Source: Streptomyces sp. ATexAB-D23 (GTDB lineage Bacteria; Actinomycetota; Actinomycetes; Streptomycetales; Streptomycetaceae). From it: DNA of 64,000 nt. A program made the position numbers and the translations under genes. The notes below the pieces were generated by a model that saw only the letters and a program-made list of their open reading frames with translations, had not been told where the DNA came from and made no database searches. Positions within the stretch are counted from its first letter, which is position 1; every line of letters begins with the position of its first letter. This document shows, piece by piece, positions 26,601-34,904 of the stretch. The stretch spans positions 288,722 through 352,721 of the forward strand of contig NZ_KB892013.1 of NCBI RefSeq assembly GCF_000373645.1, read 5' to 3'.

Positions 26601-28154
26601 TCAGTCGCCGTTCCACCAGCGGGTCACGACGCGCCACAGCCGGGTGGACGCGCCGGGCTTGCGCTGGCCCGGGACGCGACCGTCCGCCGATCCGTCGGCC
26701 GTCGCGGTCGCCCCGGAGGGGGCGGAGGGCGACGGTGCCCGGGCCGGGTCCCCGGGGACGGTGGCGCGGACCGGGGTCGGGGCGGTGTGCCGTACGGCGG
26801 ACCGCACCTCCCAGTCCTGGCGGGTGGCCGCGTTGGGCTTGCCCATCGACGGCGGCTCGCGGTCGTCCTGCGGGGAGCGCGGGGCGAACTCGGCGGGGAG
26901 TTCGGCCAGGTGGCGGCTGACCAGGTTGCCGACCCACCGCAGTTCGGCGTCCTCGACCGCGAGTTCGAGGTCGGGCAGGCGCATCAGCAGGGCGTCGACG
27001 CCGACGTCCGCGATGGCGCGCCCGATGTCCTGCCCCGGGCACTCGTGGGGCCCGCCGCTGAACGCGAGGTGCGCGCGGTTGCCCTCCATGTCGGCGTTGA
27101 GGTCGGGACGCACCACCGGGTCGGTGTTGGCCGCCGCGATACCGACGATCAGGGCGTCGCCGGCCTTGATGTGCTGTCCGCCCAGCTCCGTGTCGCCGAC
27201 CGCCCAGCGGCCGAGGATCGCGGCGAACGGCGGCTCGTCCCACAGGGTCTGCTCGACCGCCTCGGGCACGGTCATGTGGCCGCCGCTGAGCCTGGCCCGG
27301 AAGCGCGGGTCGGTGAGGACCATGCGCAGCACGTTGGAGATCAGGTTGGTGGTCGTCTCGTAGGAGACGATGAGCATGAGCCGCAGGTGTTCGGCGACCT
27401 CCTTGTCGTTCATGGCGGCGGGGTGCTCGACCAGCCAGGTGGCGAAGTCGTCCGCGGGTTCCCGGCGGCGGCGTTCCACGAGACGGGTCAGCGCCTCCAC
27501 CATGTAGGCGTTGCTCTGGACGGCCGTCCCGGTGCCCCGGATCATGTCGCGGGCGGCCTGCACCATCCGGTCGTTGTACTCCTCCGGCATGCCGAGGATG
27601 GCGCACATGACCATCATCGGCAGCCGTTCGGCGAACTCGGGGACCAGGTCGGTGCGGCCCTCGCGGCAGAAGCCGTTGACGAGCCGGTTGCTGTACCGGT
27701 TGACGTGGCGCCGGACCCCGCGCGTGTCGATGCGGGCCATGGAGTCGGTGAGGGCTCCGCGCTGCCGTTCGTGGGTGGCGCCGTCCGCGAAGGCACAGAT
27801 CGGCTGCCAGGCGACCTGCGGGGCCAGCGGGTGGTCCGGCGCGATGGTGCCGTCCTGCAGGGCCCACCAGTGGCGCGAGTCGCGGGAGAACTGCGAGGGC
27901 GTACGGGTCATGTGCAGGTTCTCGCTGTGCCCGAGCACCAGCCAGGCGGGCACGTCGCCCTGCAGCAGCACCGGGGCCACCGTGCCGTGCTCGGCGCGCA
28001 GCTTCTCGTAGAGGCCCCGCGGGTCCTGTTCCGCCTCGGGGCCGTAGAGCCGGCGCAGGCCTCCGGGGCCGACGCCCAGGCCGTGGGCCGGGCATCCGGG
28101 GGGCGGGACCGGCCCGGTGTCCCGGCCGTGGTCGTAGGGAAAGGGGGTTGTCAC
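26601..28154 (-). CDS. CYP157-like cytochrome P450 of the conservon, lacking ExxR
   Basis: A 517-residue cytoplasmic P450 encoded after cvnD. The heme-binding loop is FSGGPHECPG with Cys372 as the iron ligand. The I-helix reads SYETT (264-268). The K-helix ExxR, normally invariant, is replaced by EQTLW (301-305). Streptomyces CYP157 enzymes are the known P450 family with EQ-x-LW in place of ExxR and they are encoded in conservons, so the assignment is strong. About 75 C-terminal residues beyond the P450 fold are Pro/Ala-rich and end in a basic Trp-containing tip. The GTG at 28154 has GGAG 5 bases upstream. Substrate and redox partner unknown. Confidence 0.92.
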   Translation of the reverse strand: MTTPFPYDHGRDTGPVPPPGCPAHGLGVGPGGLRRLYGPEAEQDPRGLYEKLRAEHGTVAPVLLQGDVPAWLVLGHSENLHMTRTPSQFSRDSRHWWALQDGTIAPDHPLAPQVAWQPICAFADGATHERQRGALTDSMARIDTRGVRRHVNRYSNRLVNGFCREGRTDLVPEFAERLPMMVMCAILGMPEEYNDRMVQAARDMIRGTGTAVQSNAYMVEALTRLVERRRREPADDFATWLVEHPAAMNDKEVAEHLRLMLIVSYETTTNLISNVLRMVLTDPRFRARLSGGHMTVPEAVEQTLWDEPPFAAILGRWAVGDTELGGQHIKAGDALIVGIAAANTDPVVRPDLNADMEGNRAHLAFSGGPHECPGQDIGRAIADVGVDALLMRLPDLELAVEDAELRWVGNLVSRHLAELPAEFAPRSPQDDREPPSMGKPNAATRQDWEVRSAVRHTAPTPVRATVPGDPARAPSPSAPSGATATADGSADGRVPGQRKPGASTRLWRVVTRWWNGD

Positions 28155-28250
28155 GATCGCTCCAGGGGTCAGGCCGCAACGGGCCGGACGGATGGGGTGC
28201 GCGGTGGGGGCGCGCGAACGGGTGCGAGTGCGGATGGGGTGGTGCGCGGG

Positions 28251-28865
28251 TCAGCCGACCGGGAGGGCCAGGCTGTGCAGGTAGCGCATCAGCGTCATCA
28301 GCACATCGCGGCTCGAAACGCGCAGCCGGGCGTCGCAGTCGATCATCGGGACCTCTTCGGGCAGGTCCAGGGCGCTGCGCAGCGCCTCGACGGGGTGTTT
28401 CGGCGCGTCGGGGAAGGTGTTGATGGCGACGACGAACGGCACGCCGCGTTCCTCCAGGCGCCCGATGACGTCGAAGCTGACTTCGAGCCGGCGGGTGTCG
28501 ATGAGGACGACGGCGCCGAGCGCGCCTTCGAACAGGCCGTTCCACAGGAACCAGAAGCGTTCCTGGCCGGGGGTTCCGAAGAGGTAGAGGATGAGCTCCT
28601 CGCTGATGCTGATCCGGCCGAAGTCCATGGCGACGGTGGTGGAGGTCTTGCTCTCCACCCCGGAGTTGTCGTCCACGCCGACGCCGGCCTGCGTCATCGT
28701 CTCTTCGGTGGTCAGGGGCCGGATCTCGCTGACCGAGCCCACCATGGTCGTCTTGCCGGCTCCGAACCCCCCGACGATCACGACCTTCACCGCGGCGGTC
28801 GCCGTGGTGGGCAGGACGTCCTCGCTGCGGGGGCCCGTGATCGTGTCAGAGTTTCTGAAGTCCAT
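28251..28865 (-). CDS. cvnD: Conservon small GTPase CvnD
   Basis: A 204-residue Ras-like GTPase of the MglA/CvnD type. The P-loop is GGFGAGKT (residues 32-39), the switch region is 'ESKTSTTVAMDFG', the G3 motif is FGTPGQERF, and VAINTFPDA occupies the place of the NKxD motif. Conservon GTPases bind the roadblock (CvnB) and kinase-like (CvnA) partners at the membrane. Its start overlaps the end of cvnC by 20 bases. A 96-base gap separates it from the P450 gene. Confidence 0.93.
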   Translation of the reverse strand: MDFRNSDTITGPRSEDVLPTTATAAVKVVIVGGFGAGKTTMVGSVSEIRPLTTEETMTQAGVGVDDNSGVESKTSTTVAMDFGRISISEELILYLFGTPGQERFWFLWNGLFEGALGAVVLIDTRRLEVSFDVIGRLEERGVPFVVAINTFPDAPKHPVEALRSALDLPEEVPMIDCDARLRVSSRDVLMTLMRYLHSLALPVG

Positions 28866-29217
28866 GCATCACCGCTTCGAGGAGGGACCTGTCCGGGAGG
28901 GTCGCGCGGACGATCGGGGCACGCGATTCGATCAGCCCGGTCGCGAGGAGTTCCGTGAGGAGCGAGGTCACCACGCTGAACGGCAGGCTGAGGTAGGCGG
29001 AGAGTTCCGCGACGGATAACGGGGCCCGGCAGAGCCGGAGGATCACTGCCTGCTCGGGCTGGACCATGGGGGACGGCTCGGCCTTCGAGACAATCATGGT
29101 GACCAGGTCGAGAGCTGCCCGCTCGCTGCCGTCGGGATCGCCGGTGATGACGTAGAGCCGTTCCGGATCGCTCGGCCCGGCTTCGGTCTTGCGGCGTTCT
29201 CGTCGGGGAACGTTCAT
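28846..29217 (-). CDS. cvnC: Conservon protein CvnC (DUF742), contains a TTA codon
   Basis: A 123-residue DUF742 protein with the winged-helix-like core 'LCRAPLSVAELSAYLSLPFS' followed by VVTSLLTELLATGLI. Its ATG overlaps the cvnB stop (ATGA). Leu67 is encoded by TTA (minus strand, 29019-29017), so full translation, and through coupling perhaps that of cvnD, should depend on bldA. That is a plausible developmental checkpoint on this conservon. Confidence 0.92.
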   Translation of the reverse strand: MNVPRRERRKTEAGPSDPERLYVITGDPDGSERAALDLVTMIVSKAEPSPMVQPEQAVILRLCRAPLSVAELSAYLSLPFSVVTSLLTELLATGLIESRAPIVRATLPDRSLLEAVMHGLQKL

Positions 29218-29621
29218 ACGGCCTGCCCGTCGTGGCGGGGCGGACTCGTGAGGTGGGCGCCGATCCGCACGACCATGTCACGCATCCGCGCCCCGACGAG
29301 TCCGGCGTCCACCGTCTCGCCCGCGAGCACCGCCAGATAGGCGCCGGTGCCCGCGGCCATCAGGTAGAAGAAGCCGCCGGTGACCTCGATGACGACGAGC
29401 CTCATCCGGCCGTCGCTGTACGGGATCTCGGAGGCGACGGCCGCCGCCAGGCTCTGCAGTCCGGCGCACGCCGCCGCGAGCCGGTCCGCGACGTCGGGGT
29501 CGCCGCCGTGCCGGGCGATGCGCAGCCCGTCGGCGGAGAGCACGACGATCTGGTGGATGTCCGGGACATCGTCGGCCAGCTCTTTGAGCATCCAGTCCAT
29601 GTTGCCCCGCTGCTGGATCAC
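29214..29621 (-). CDS. cvnB: Conservon protein CvnB (roadblock/LC7)
   Basis: A 135-residue roadblock/LC7 domain protein (MglB-like GTPase partner). The core runs 'DVPDIHQIVVLSADGLRIAR' through 'GAYLAVLAGETVDAGLVGAR'. I choose the GTG at 29621, which overlaps the cvnA stop as GTGA with GGGAG about 8 bases upstream; the in-frame start at 29642 would add seven residues lying inside cvnA. Confidence 0.93.
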   Translation of the reverse strand: MIQQRGNMDWMLKELADDVPDIHQIVVLSADGLRIARHGGDPDVADRLAAACAGLQSLAAAVASEIPYSDGRMRLVVIEVTGGFFYLMAAGTGAYLAVLAGETVDAGLVGARMRDMVVRIGAHLTSPPRHDGQAV

Positions 29622-31246
29622 TTCAGGTCTCCCTTGTCCCACGCGTCGTCAGAGTCATCGCCCGTCCTGGGGTCCTGGGGCACGCCGTTGGCGGCCTTGG
29701 TGAACGCCTCCAGCCAGATCCCGGGCGGCGGTTCCTTGCCGTTCTCCTGGCCGTTGCCGCTGCCGTCGCCGTAGCTGTGGCCGTGGCCATTGGTCCGGCC
29801 CGCGGTGGGGTCGGACGGCTGGGCTGGGAGGTTGTGCGAGCCCAGCGGTGCGCGGCCCCGGCTGCGGCGCTGCGGGAGCCCGCCCGCGGTCCACTCGGTC
29901 ACGACGGGCGCTTCGTCCTCCATGGCGAGGGCCGGGACGACGGGGCTCGGGGCGGAGGACACGGGTCCGGTGGCGGGCCGGGCGGCCACGGGGCTCGGCT
30001 TGCGGCGGTTGCTGCGGGCCGGGACGACGTGCTTCATGTCGTCGAGGTCGATGTCGCTGGTGGGCCGCGAGGTGGCGCCGATCCCGTGGGCGATGCCGGG
30101 CGCGGGACCGGTGGTGATCATGGCGCGGGGCACGATGAGCACGGCCCGTACGCCGCCGTAGGCGGACTGCCGCAGCGAGACCTGGAGGTCGTACATCCGC
30201 GCGAGCCGGCCGACGACCGCCATCCCGAGGCGGGGGGACTCGCCGAGGTCGTTCATGCTGGAGCCCGCCTGGGCCCTGGCGAGCATGTTCTCGGCCCGTG
30301 CGCGGGCCTCCTCGCTGAGGCTGACGCCGCCGTCCTCGATCTCGATGGCGATGCCCGTCTGCACCTCGACCGCGGTGACGTGCACCCGGGTCTGCGGCGG
30401 CGAGTAGCGCGTGGCGTTGTCGAGGAGTTCGGCGCAGGCGTGGATGAGCGGTTCGACCGCGGTGCCGATGATGGCGACCTTGGCGATCGAGTGCAGATCG
30501 ACGCGCGGGTACTCCAGGATGCGCGACATGGCGCCGCGCAACACGCTGAACAGCGGTACGGGCTTGGGCCACTGGCGGCTGGGCCGGGCTCCGCCGAGTA
30601 CCGCGATGGAGTCGGCGAGGCGGCCGATCAGCGCGGTGCCGTGGTCGATGCGGAGCAGGTCGTCGAAGACGTCGGGGTTGCGCCCGTGGTGCTCCTCCAT
30701 CTCCCGCAGTTCGCTGGCCTGGCGGTGGACGATCGCCTGGACGCGGCGGGCGACGTTGACGAAGGCGCGCTGGGCGGAGTCGCGGGTCGCCTCCTCGTTG
30801 TCGATGATGTCCAGCACGGTGTAGACGAGGGCGCGCTGGGCGTCGGGCAGATGGCGGTGGACCGGGTCGGCGTCCACGACGTCGCGCAGCACCTCGTCGG
30901 GCGAATTGCCCACCCGCAGACGGTGGATGGCGGCCGGCAGCAGTTCCCTGCTGATCCGCACGGTCTCGGTGTCGTGGTCGGCGATGCGTCGTTCCAGCGC
31001 GGCGACGCGCTGCTCGTACTCCGCGCGCCGGCGGCGGATCGTCCTGCCCCGGCGGGCGATCTCCACGGCGAGCGCGCCGACCACGACGGTGGCGAACGCT
31101 CCGCACCAGATGACTGGTATCCGCGCGGGCTCGGCAACCAGCGCCGCGGCGGCGGCAGTCGCGCCCGCCATCACGACGACGGGCAGCAACAGGGCGCGGG
31201 CGACGGGGGCTTCCCGTACGGCCGGCGGTGATTCAACACGGACCAT
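29618..31246 (-). CDS. cvnA: Conservon sensor-kinase-like ATPase CvnA
   Basis: A 542-residue membrane protein, first gene of the conservon. Two N-terminal membrane helices (about 17-38 and 43-62) are followed by a coiled-coil region rich in Arg/Glu (65-95), a helical dimerisation-like region containing LLRIDHGTALIGR (197-209), and a GHKL ATPase with N box 'CAELLDNATRYSPP' (271-284) and IEIEDGGVSL (301-310). The C-terminal 170 residues are low-complexity Pro/Gly/Asn-rich. There is no receiver domain. AGAGG lies 5 bases before the ATG. In the family model CvnA recruits CvnB, C and D into a G-protein-like membrane complex. Confidence 0.92.
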   Translation of the reverse strand: MVRVESPPAVREAPVARALLLPVVVMAGATAAAAALVAEPARIPVIWCGAFATVVVGALAVEIARRGRTIRRRRAEYEQRVAALERRIADHDTETVRISRELLPAAIHRLRVGNSPDEVLRDVVDADPVHRHLPDAQRALVYTVLDIIDNEEATRDSAQRAFVNVARRVQAIVHRQASELREMEEHHGRNPDVFDDLLRIDHGTALIGRLADSIAVLGGARPSRQWPKPVPLFSVLRGAMSRILEYPRVDLHSIAKVAIIGTAVEPLIHACAELLDNATRYSPPQTRVHVTAVEVQTGIAIEIEDGGVSLSEEARARAENMLARAQAGSSMNDLGESPRLGMAVVGRLARMYDLQVSLRQSAYGGVRAVLIVPRAMITTGPAPGIAHGIGATSRPTSDIDLDDMKHVVPARSNRRKPSPVAARPATGPVSSAPSPVVPALAMEDEAPVVTEWTAGGLPQRRSRGRAPLGSHNLPAQPSDPTAGRTNGHGHSYGDGSGNGQENGKEPPPGIWLEAFTKAANGVPQDPRTGDDSDDAWDKGDLK

Positions 31247-31589
31247 CTGAACCTCTGGCGGTTGATTCGGCTTTATTCCGGAGATTCGGCACTTGCAGGG
31301 CAGTCGGGAGCAAGCGCTCGATTCATCTCAACTCGGCTTCACTGTGCGTGAGCTTAGTCAGATCGAATCAGTGCTTCCGCACATTCCTCCAACCCCCTGC
31401 GCGAGCGCTCCCGCGGTAATACACTCACGAGTTTTTGCACGCAGCGCCTTCACGCGTGTGCGGGGAGTGACGACGTGGAGGAATGAGGAAGAATCGCCCC
31501 ACAGAGCGACAGATGGGCACATGTGATCGAAGGGGCCCGTACGAGTGATGACGGGCCGGGGCGCGCGCCGGGCGCGCGCCCTCGGAGGG
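31247..31589. other. Intergenic region upstream of the conservon
   Basis: About 340 bases holding the cvnA leader and promoter, not clearly resolvable, and the marR terminator at the far end. A 21-codon frame starting at 31483 has a GGAGG too close to its ATG to be convincing. Parts near 31260-31440 are distinctly AT-richer than the surrounding genes. Confidence 0.4.
31559..31581. terminator. GC hairpin after marR
   Basis: Arms GGGCGCGCGC (31559-31568) and GCGCGCGCCC (31572-31581) with a 3-base loop lie 9 bases beyond the marR stop on its downstream side. Confidence 0.55.
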
Positions 31590-32096
31590 TCAGGGGCGGG
31601 CGCCGCCGATACGGCCTTCCAGCTGGACCAGCAGCTCGCTGAGCTGTGCGCTCAGCCGGTCGCGGGACTCGGCGTCCAGGCCGGAGAGCACCGCGCGTTC
31701 GTACGCCAGCTGCCGGGGCAGCAGCCCGTCGACCAGGTCGCACCCCTCGTCGGTGAGGCGTACGTGGGCGACCCTGCGGTCCCGTTCGTCACCGCGACGG
31801 GCGATCAGGCCGCGCTCCTGGAGGCCGCGGAGCCGCTTGGTGACGGCGGCTCCGGAGGAGAAGGTCTCCCGGGCCAGCTCGCCGGGGGTCAGTTCGCGGC
31901 CGGTGCGGCGCACGGCGCCCAGCAGGTCGAACTCGGCGCGGGTCAGCCCGGCCGCCCGCAGCGGCGCGTCCTCGGCCTGCTGGAGCAGGGCGGAGCAGCG
32001 GTTGATGCGGCCGATGAGCTCCATCGGGCCGGTGTCCAGCTCCGGGTTGACGGCCCGCCACTGCCGTACCACCGAGGCGACGATGTCGTCGGTCAC
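31590..32096 (-). CDS. MarR family regulator
   Basis: A 168-residue MarR-type repressor. The start is the GTG at 32096, overlapping the exporter stop as GTGA; the longer frame upstream overlaps the exporter and is not needed. The winged helix is clear: 'LTRAEFDLLGAVRRTGRELT', 'LARETFSSGAAVTKRLRGLQ' as recognition helix, and the wing ARRGDERDRRVAHVRLT. MarR proteins respond to small phenolic or toxic compounds. Being the second gene of the operon with a membrane exporter, it probably represses both through the palindrome at 33774-33789. Confidence 0.9.
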   Translation of the reverse strand: MTDDIVASVVRQWRAVNPELDTGPMELIGRINRCSALLQQAEDAPLRAAGLTRAEFDLLGAVRRTGRELTPGELARETFSSGAAVTKRLRGLQERGLIARRGDERDRRVAHVRLTDEGCDLVDGLLPRQLAYERAVLSGLDAESRDRLSAQLSELLVQLEGRIGGARP

Positions 32097-33769
32097 ACCG
32101 CTCCGTTCTCCTGGGCGGGGGCGGTCGGCCCCTGCCGTTTCGCTGTCGCGGCGAGCGTACGGTGTCCGGCCTGCTCGGCGGCGAGCACCGCCTCCTGGGG
32201 CAGGGCGCGCTGCCACCATTCACCGGCCGCGGTGTCGTCGGCCTCGCGCAGCTCGACCAGGGAGCCGGTGAGCCTGCGGCGGGCGGCATCGAGCGCGGCG
32301 GGGGCGGGCTCGGGGGCCGCGAGGGTCCGCACGGCATGGGCGCGGGCCTGTTCGGCGGCGGCCAGCGCGCGTTCGACGCGGCCGGTGGCGCGGCGGTTGG
32401 TGACGACCACGGCGGCGAGGAAGCCGACGGACGCGCCGATCACGGTGTCCAGGACCCGGTCGCCGATCAGCTCGCCGGCCGGGTGGCTGCCGGCGTACTC
32501 CAGGACGAGCAGCGCCATCGGCGTGACGGCGACGGAGCCGAGCCAGTAGTTGCGGGTGATCAGGGCCTCGGCCGCGAAGCCGAAGAGGAGGCAGAAGCCG
32601 ATGAGGGCCAGCGGGGTGCTCCGGGCGGCCGGGAGGACCGCGGCGAAGACCAGGACGCCGATGAGGTTGCCGAGGGTGCGCTGGAGCGCGCGGTTCCAGG
32701 AGAGCGTGACGTTGGCCTGGTAGAGGGAGGCGGCGGTGACGATCGCCCAGTAGGGGCGGCCGACGCCGACGGCCGAGCAGACGTAGCCGGCCAGGGCGCA
32801 GCCGACGAGGGTGCGGGCGGCGACCGGCAGCAGCGGGGAGCCGGGGGCGAGGCCCTTGAGCAGGGCGCGCGGCGAGCTGCCCCGGGCGGCGCGTTCGGCC
32901 TCGACGCCGAAGAGTTCGGCGTCGGTCCCGGGGGCCTCGGGCGGGGCGGGGACAGGGCCGCGGGCGCGGGTGCGCCGGGCCCACTCGCCCAGCCGGGCGG
33001 CGTCGGCCGCGTCCGGGGCGCCGGTCAGGACCGAGGTCTCGGCGTGGACGACGAGGCGCTCCAGGGCGCGGCGCGCGGGGGTGGGGCGGCCGGCGGCGAT
33101 GAGGGTCTGCCAGGCGGCGTGGACGGCGGCGACCGCGGCGCGGCGGGTGGCGTGGCCGGGCGCTTCGGCGTGGGCTGCGGCGGCGTTCAGCGCGCGGGCC
33201 GTCGCACGGCGTTCGGGTCCGTCGCGGCGGATCAGGGCGGGGGCGACGACGGCGACGAGCCAGGAGACCGCGCCCGCGCCGAGCGTGAGGACGAGGTGGC
33301 CCGGGACCTGGCCGAGCGTCTGCGGGACGAACAGGGCGGCGGAGCTGACGAAGGTGAAGATCACCGGCCCCGGGGGCCCGACCCGGGAGGCGTCGCACAG
33401 GAGCTTCTGCCCGGCCGCCAGGAGCGCGCCGGCGGCGATCAGCACAGCGGTCGAGCCGGTCAGCGAGGCCAGGACGAGGGCGATACCCAGACCGGCGGTC
33501 ATGCCGAGGACGACGGCGGCGACGGTGCCGGCGCGGCGCGCGTACGGGAGGTTGTGGCCGTACAGCGCGCAGAGCGAGCCGGCCATCGTGTACATCACCA
33601 GGTCGAGGCGGCCCAGGCAGAGCAGCACCAGGTTGGGTACGGCCGTGGCCACGACGACGCTGGTGGCCGGCTTGAACCACATGTCCGACGGCCGGACCAG
33701 ACGCAGCGGGCCGGTCAGCGGGAGCCTGCGGACGGCCGGCTTGCGGAACCTGATGCTTGTATCACTCAC
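32093..33769 (-). CDS. FUSC family membrane exporter
   Basis: A 558-residue membrane protein of the fusaric-acid-resistance/aromatic-acid exporter (FUSC) superfamily. Two halves of hydrophobic helices occur at about residues 35-165 and 310-435, separated and followed by cytoplasmic helical regions rich in Ala/Arg. Characteristic second-half text is 'VGRPYWAIVTAASLYQANVT' and LQRTLGNLIGVLVFA. It probably effluxes a small aromatic or antimicrobial compound. The GTG at 33769 is preceded by AAGG within the operator. Confidence 0.85.
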   Translation of the reverse strand: MSDTSIRFRKPAVRRLPLTGPLRLVRPSDMWFKPATSVVVATAVPNLVLLCLGRLDLVMYTMAGSLCALYGHNLPYARRAGTVAAVVLGMTAGLGIALVLASLTGSTAVLIAAGALLAAGQKLLCDASRVGPPGPVIFTFVSSAALFVPQTLGQVPGHLVLTLGAGAVSWLVAVVAPALIRRDGPERRATARALNAAAAHAEAPGHATRRAAVAAVHAAWQTLIAAGRPTPARRALERLVVHAETSVLTGAPDAADAARLGEWARRTRARGPVPAPPEAPGTDAELFGVEAERAARGSSPRALLKGLAPGSPLLPVAARTLVGCALAGYVCSAVGVGRPYWAIVTAASLYQANVTLSWNRALQRTLGNLIGVLVFAAVLPAARSTPLALIGFCLLFGFAAEALITRNYWLGSVAVTPMALLVLEYAGSHPAGELIGDRVLDTVIGASVGFLAAVVVTNRRATGRVERALAAAEQARAHAVRTLAAPEPAPAALDAARRRLTGSLVELREADDTAAGEWWQRALPQEAVLAAEQAGHRTLAATAKRQGPTAPAQENGAV

Positions 33770-33773
33770 TCAT

Positions 33774-33789
33774 ATACCTTAGCAGGTAT
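33774..33789. promoter_or_regulatory. Palindromic MarR-type operator of the FUSC/marR operon
   Basis: ATACCT-TAGC-AGGTAT is a perfect inverted repeat 4 bases upstream of the exporter start codon and overlapping its AAGG ribosome site. Size, AT content and position fit a MarR dimer that blocks transcription of its own operon. Confidence 0.7.
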
Positions 33790-33856
33790 TACACCAGTAA
33801 AACATATGGCCCGGAACGGCCCGGGAGCCGGCCCCGGACCGGGCCCGGACACACCA

Positions 33857-33900
33857 CCGCCCGCGCCCCTCGCACGGTGATGCGCGAGGGGCGCGGGCGG
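33857..33900. terminator. Perfect 17-bp stem terminator
   Basis: Arms CCGCCCGCGCCCCTCGC (33857-33873) and GCGAGGGGCGCGGGCGG (33884-33900) enclose a 10-base loop. It follows the minus-strand gene 33922-34788 and insulates the MarR operon from it. Confidence 0.8.
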
Positions 33901-33921
33901 TCGCGCAAGGACTGTGGAGCC

Positions 33922-34788
33922 TCAGCCCAGGCCGCGGGCGTCCTGCTTGAGGGCGGTGTCCACGGTCAGGGCCGTCGCCACCACCAGGCTCAGCAGCGGC
34001 TCGGGCAGCTGGTAGTGGATCTGGAGGACATAGTTGTCCGCCGTCGTGAACAGGGTCTTCGCGAGGCCTTCCCAGGTCTTGGTGATCCGGGCGATCTCCG
34101 CGTCGTTGTGGTCGACGATCGCGAAGTTCCAGGCGCGCCAGTTCTCGGCCTTGATCGCGCCGACCTGCTGCCCGTCGACCATGATCGCGAAGTTGATCTT
34201 GCCGATGGCGTTCTGCTGGACGATCTCGCCGACCGGCTGCCCGTCGGGGCGCTGCACGATGACCTTGGACTTGATGAACTTCGCCGGGCGGGTCAGCAGC
34301 AGCTGCGGCTGCCCGTAGGCGTCGCGGATCTCCAGCCGGTGGGTCAGGTACTGGTCGATGCTGGTGAGGAACCTCACCACCTTGCGCACGGCACCCTGGC
34401 CGACCTGGACGACCGACCCGATGGTGTTCCCGTGCTGGTCGAAGACGCTGTACTCGTTCGTCACCTCGATCAGCTTGGCCTTCTGGTTCACCACCAGGAC
34501 CTGCTGATTGAAGAGCGAGCCCGCGCCGGGGGCGCCGCCCTGCTGCGGATGCTGCGCGCCCTGCTGCGCGGCGGCCGGGGGCTGCTGGGGGGCCACCTGC
34601 TGCTGGGGCGACTGCTGAGGGGGCACCGGAGCCTGAGCGGGGGCCTGGGGCTGTCCCTGGGCCTGGCCGCCACCACCCGCGGGGTTGGTGTGCTCGGTCC
34701 ACTGGGAGCCGTCCCAGTAGCGCAGCAGCTGAGGGGCGCCGTGCGGATCGGGATACCAGCCCGCAGATACGTTCGAGTGCGTTGTCAC
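33922..34788 (-). CDS. DUF2510 plus scramblase/LURP-type protein
   Basis: A 288-residue protein. Residues about 9-35 are a DUF2510 motif (GWYPDPHGAPQLLRYWDGSQW). A Pro/Gln-rich linker follows (about 38-88). Residues about 90-285 form a phospholipid-scramblase/LURP-one type beta barrel ('SLFNQQVLVVNQKAKLIEV', TWEGLAKTLFTTADNYVLQI). No signal peptide; probably membrane-associated on the cytoplasmic side. Biochemical role unproven in bacteria. The GTG at 34788 has little ribosome site and faces the plus-strand gene at 34905 divergently. Confidence 0.87.
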   Translation of the reverse strand: MTTHSNVSAGWYPDPHGAPQLLRYWDGSQWTEHTNPAGGGGQAQGQPQAPAQAPVPPQQSPQQQVAPQQPPAAAQQGAQHPQQGGAPGAGSLFNQQVLVVNQKAKLIEVTNEYSVFDQHGNTIGSVVQVGQGAVRKVVRFLTSIDQYLTHRLEIRDAYGQPQLLLTRPAKFIKSKVIVQRPDGQPVGEIVQQNAIGKINFAIMVDGQQVGAIKAENWRAWNFAIVDHNDAEIARITKTWEGLAKTLFTTADNYVLQIHYQLPEPLLSLVVATALTVDTALKQDARGLG

Positions 34789-34891
34789 CGGGGCACACTA
34801 TCCCGGCACGCCGAAAGGGGAACCCCCCTGTCCATGGATCCACAGGTTCACCGGACCCCGGCCCGTACTGCTTGAATCTTCACGCGCCGCG

Positions 34892-34904
34892 TACGATGTG
34901 CCGC
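34892..34904 (+). promoter_or_regulatory. -10 box placing transcription start at the GTG of the next gene
   Basis: TACGAT (34892-34897) lies 7 bases before the GTG at 34905, with TTGAAT upstream at a short 14-base spacing. No ribosome site precedes the GTG, so a leaderless message is possible. Confidence 0.35.

Noticed and set aside
25131..28958. Very long plus-strand open frame across GH4, P450 and cvnD
   Set aside because: It is antisense to four well-supported genes and rich in Gly/Val/Glu/Asp, the usual antisense product of GC-rich codon bias.
31483..31548. 21-codon frame upstream of the conservon
   Set aside because: GGAGG is only one base from the ATG, too close to work normally, and the peptide has no recognisable feature.
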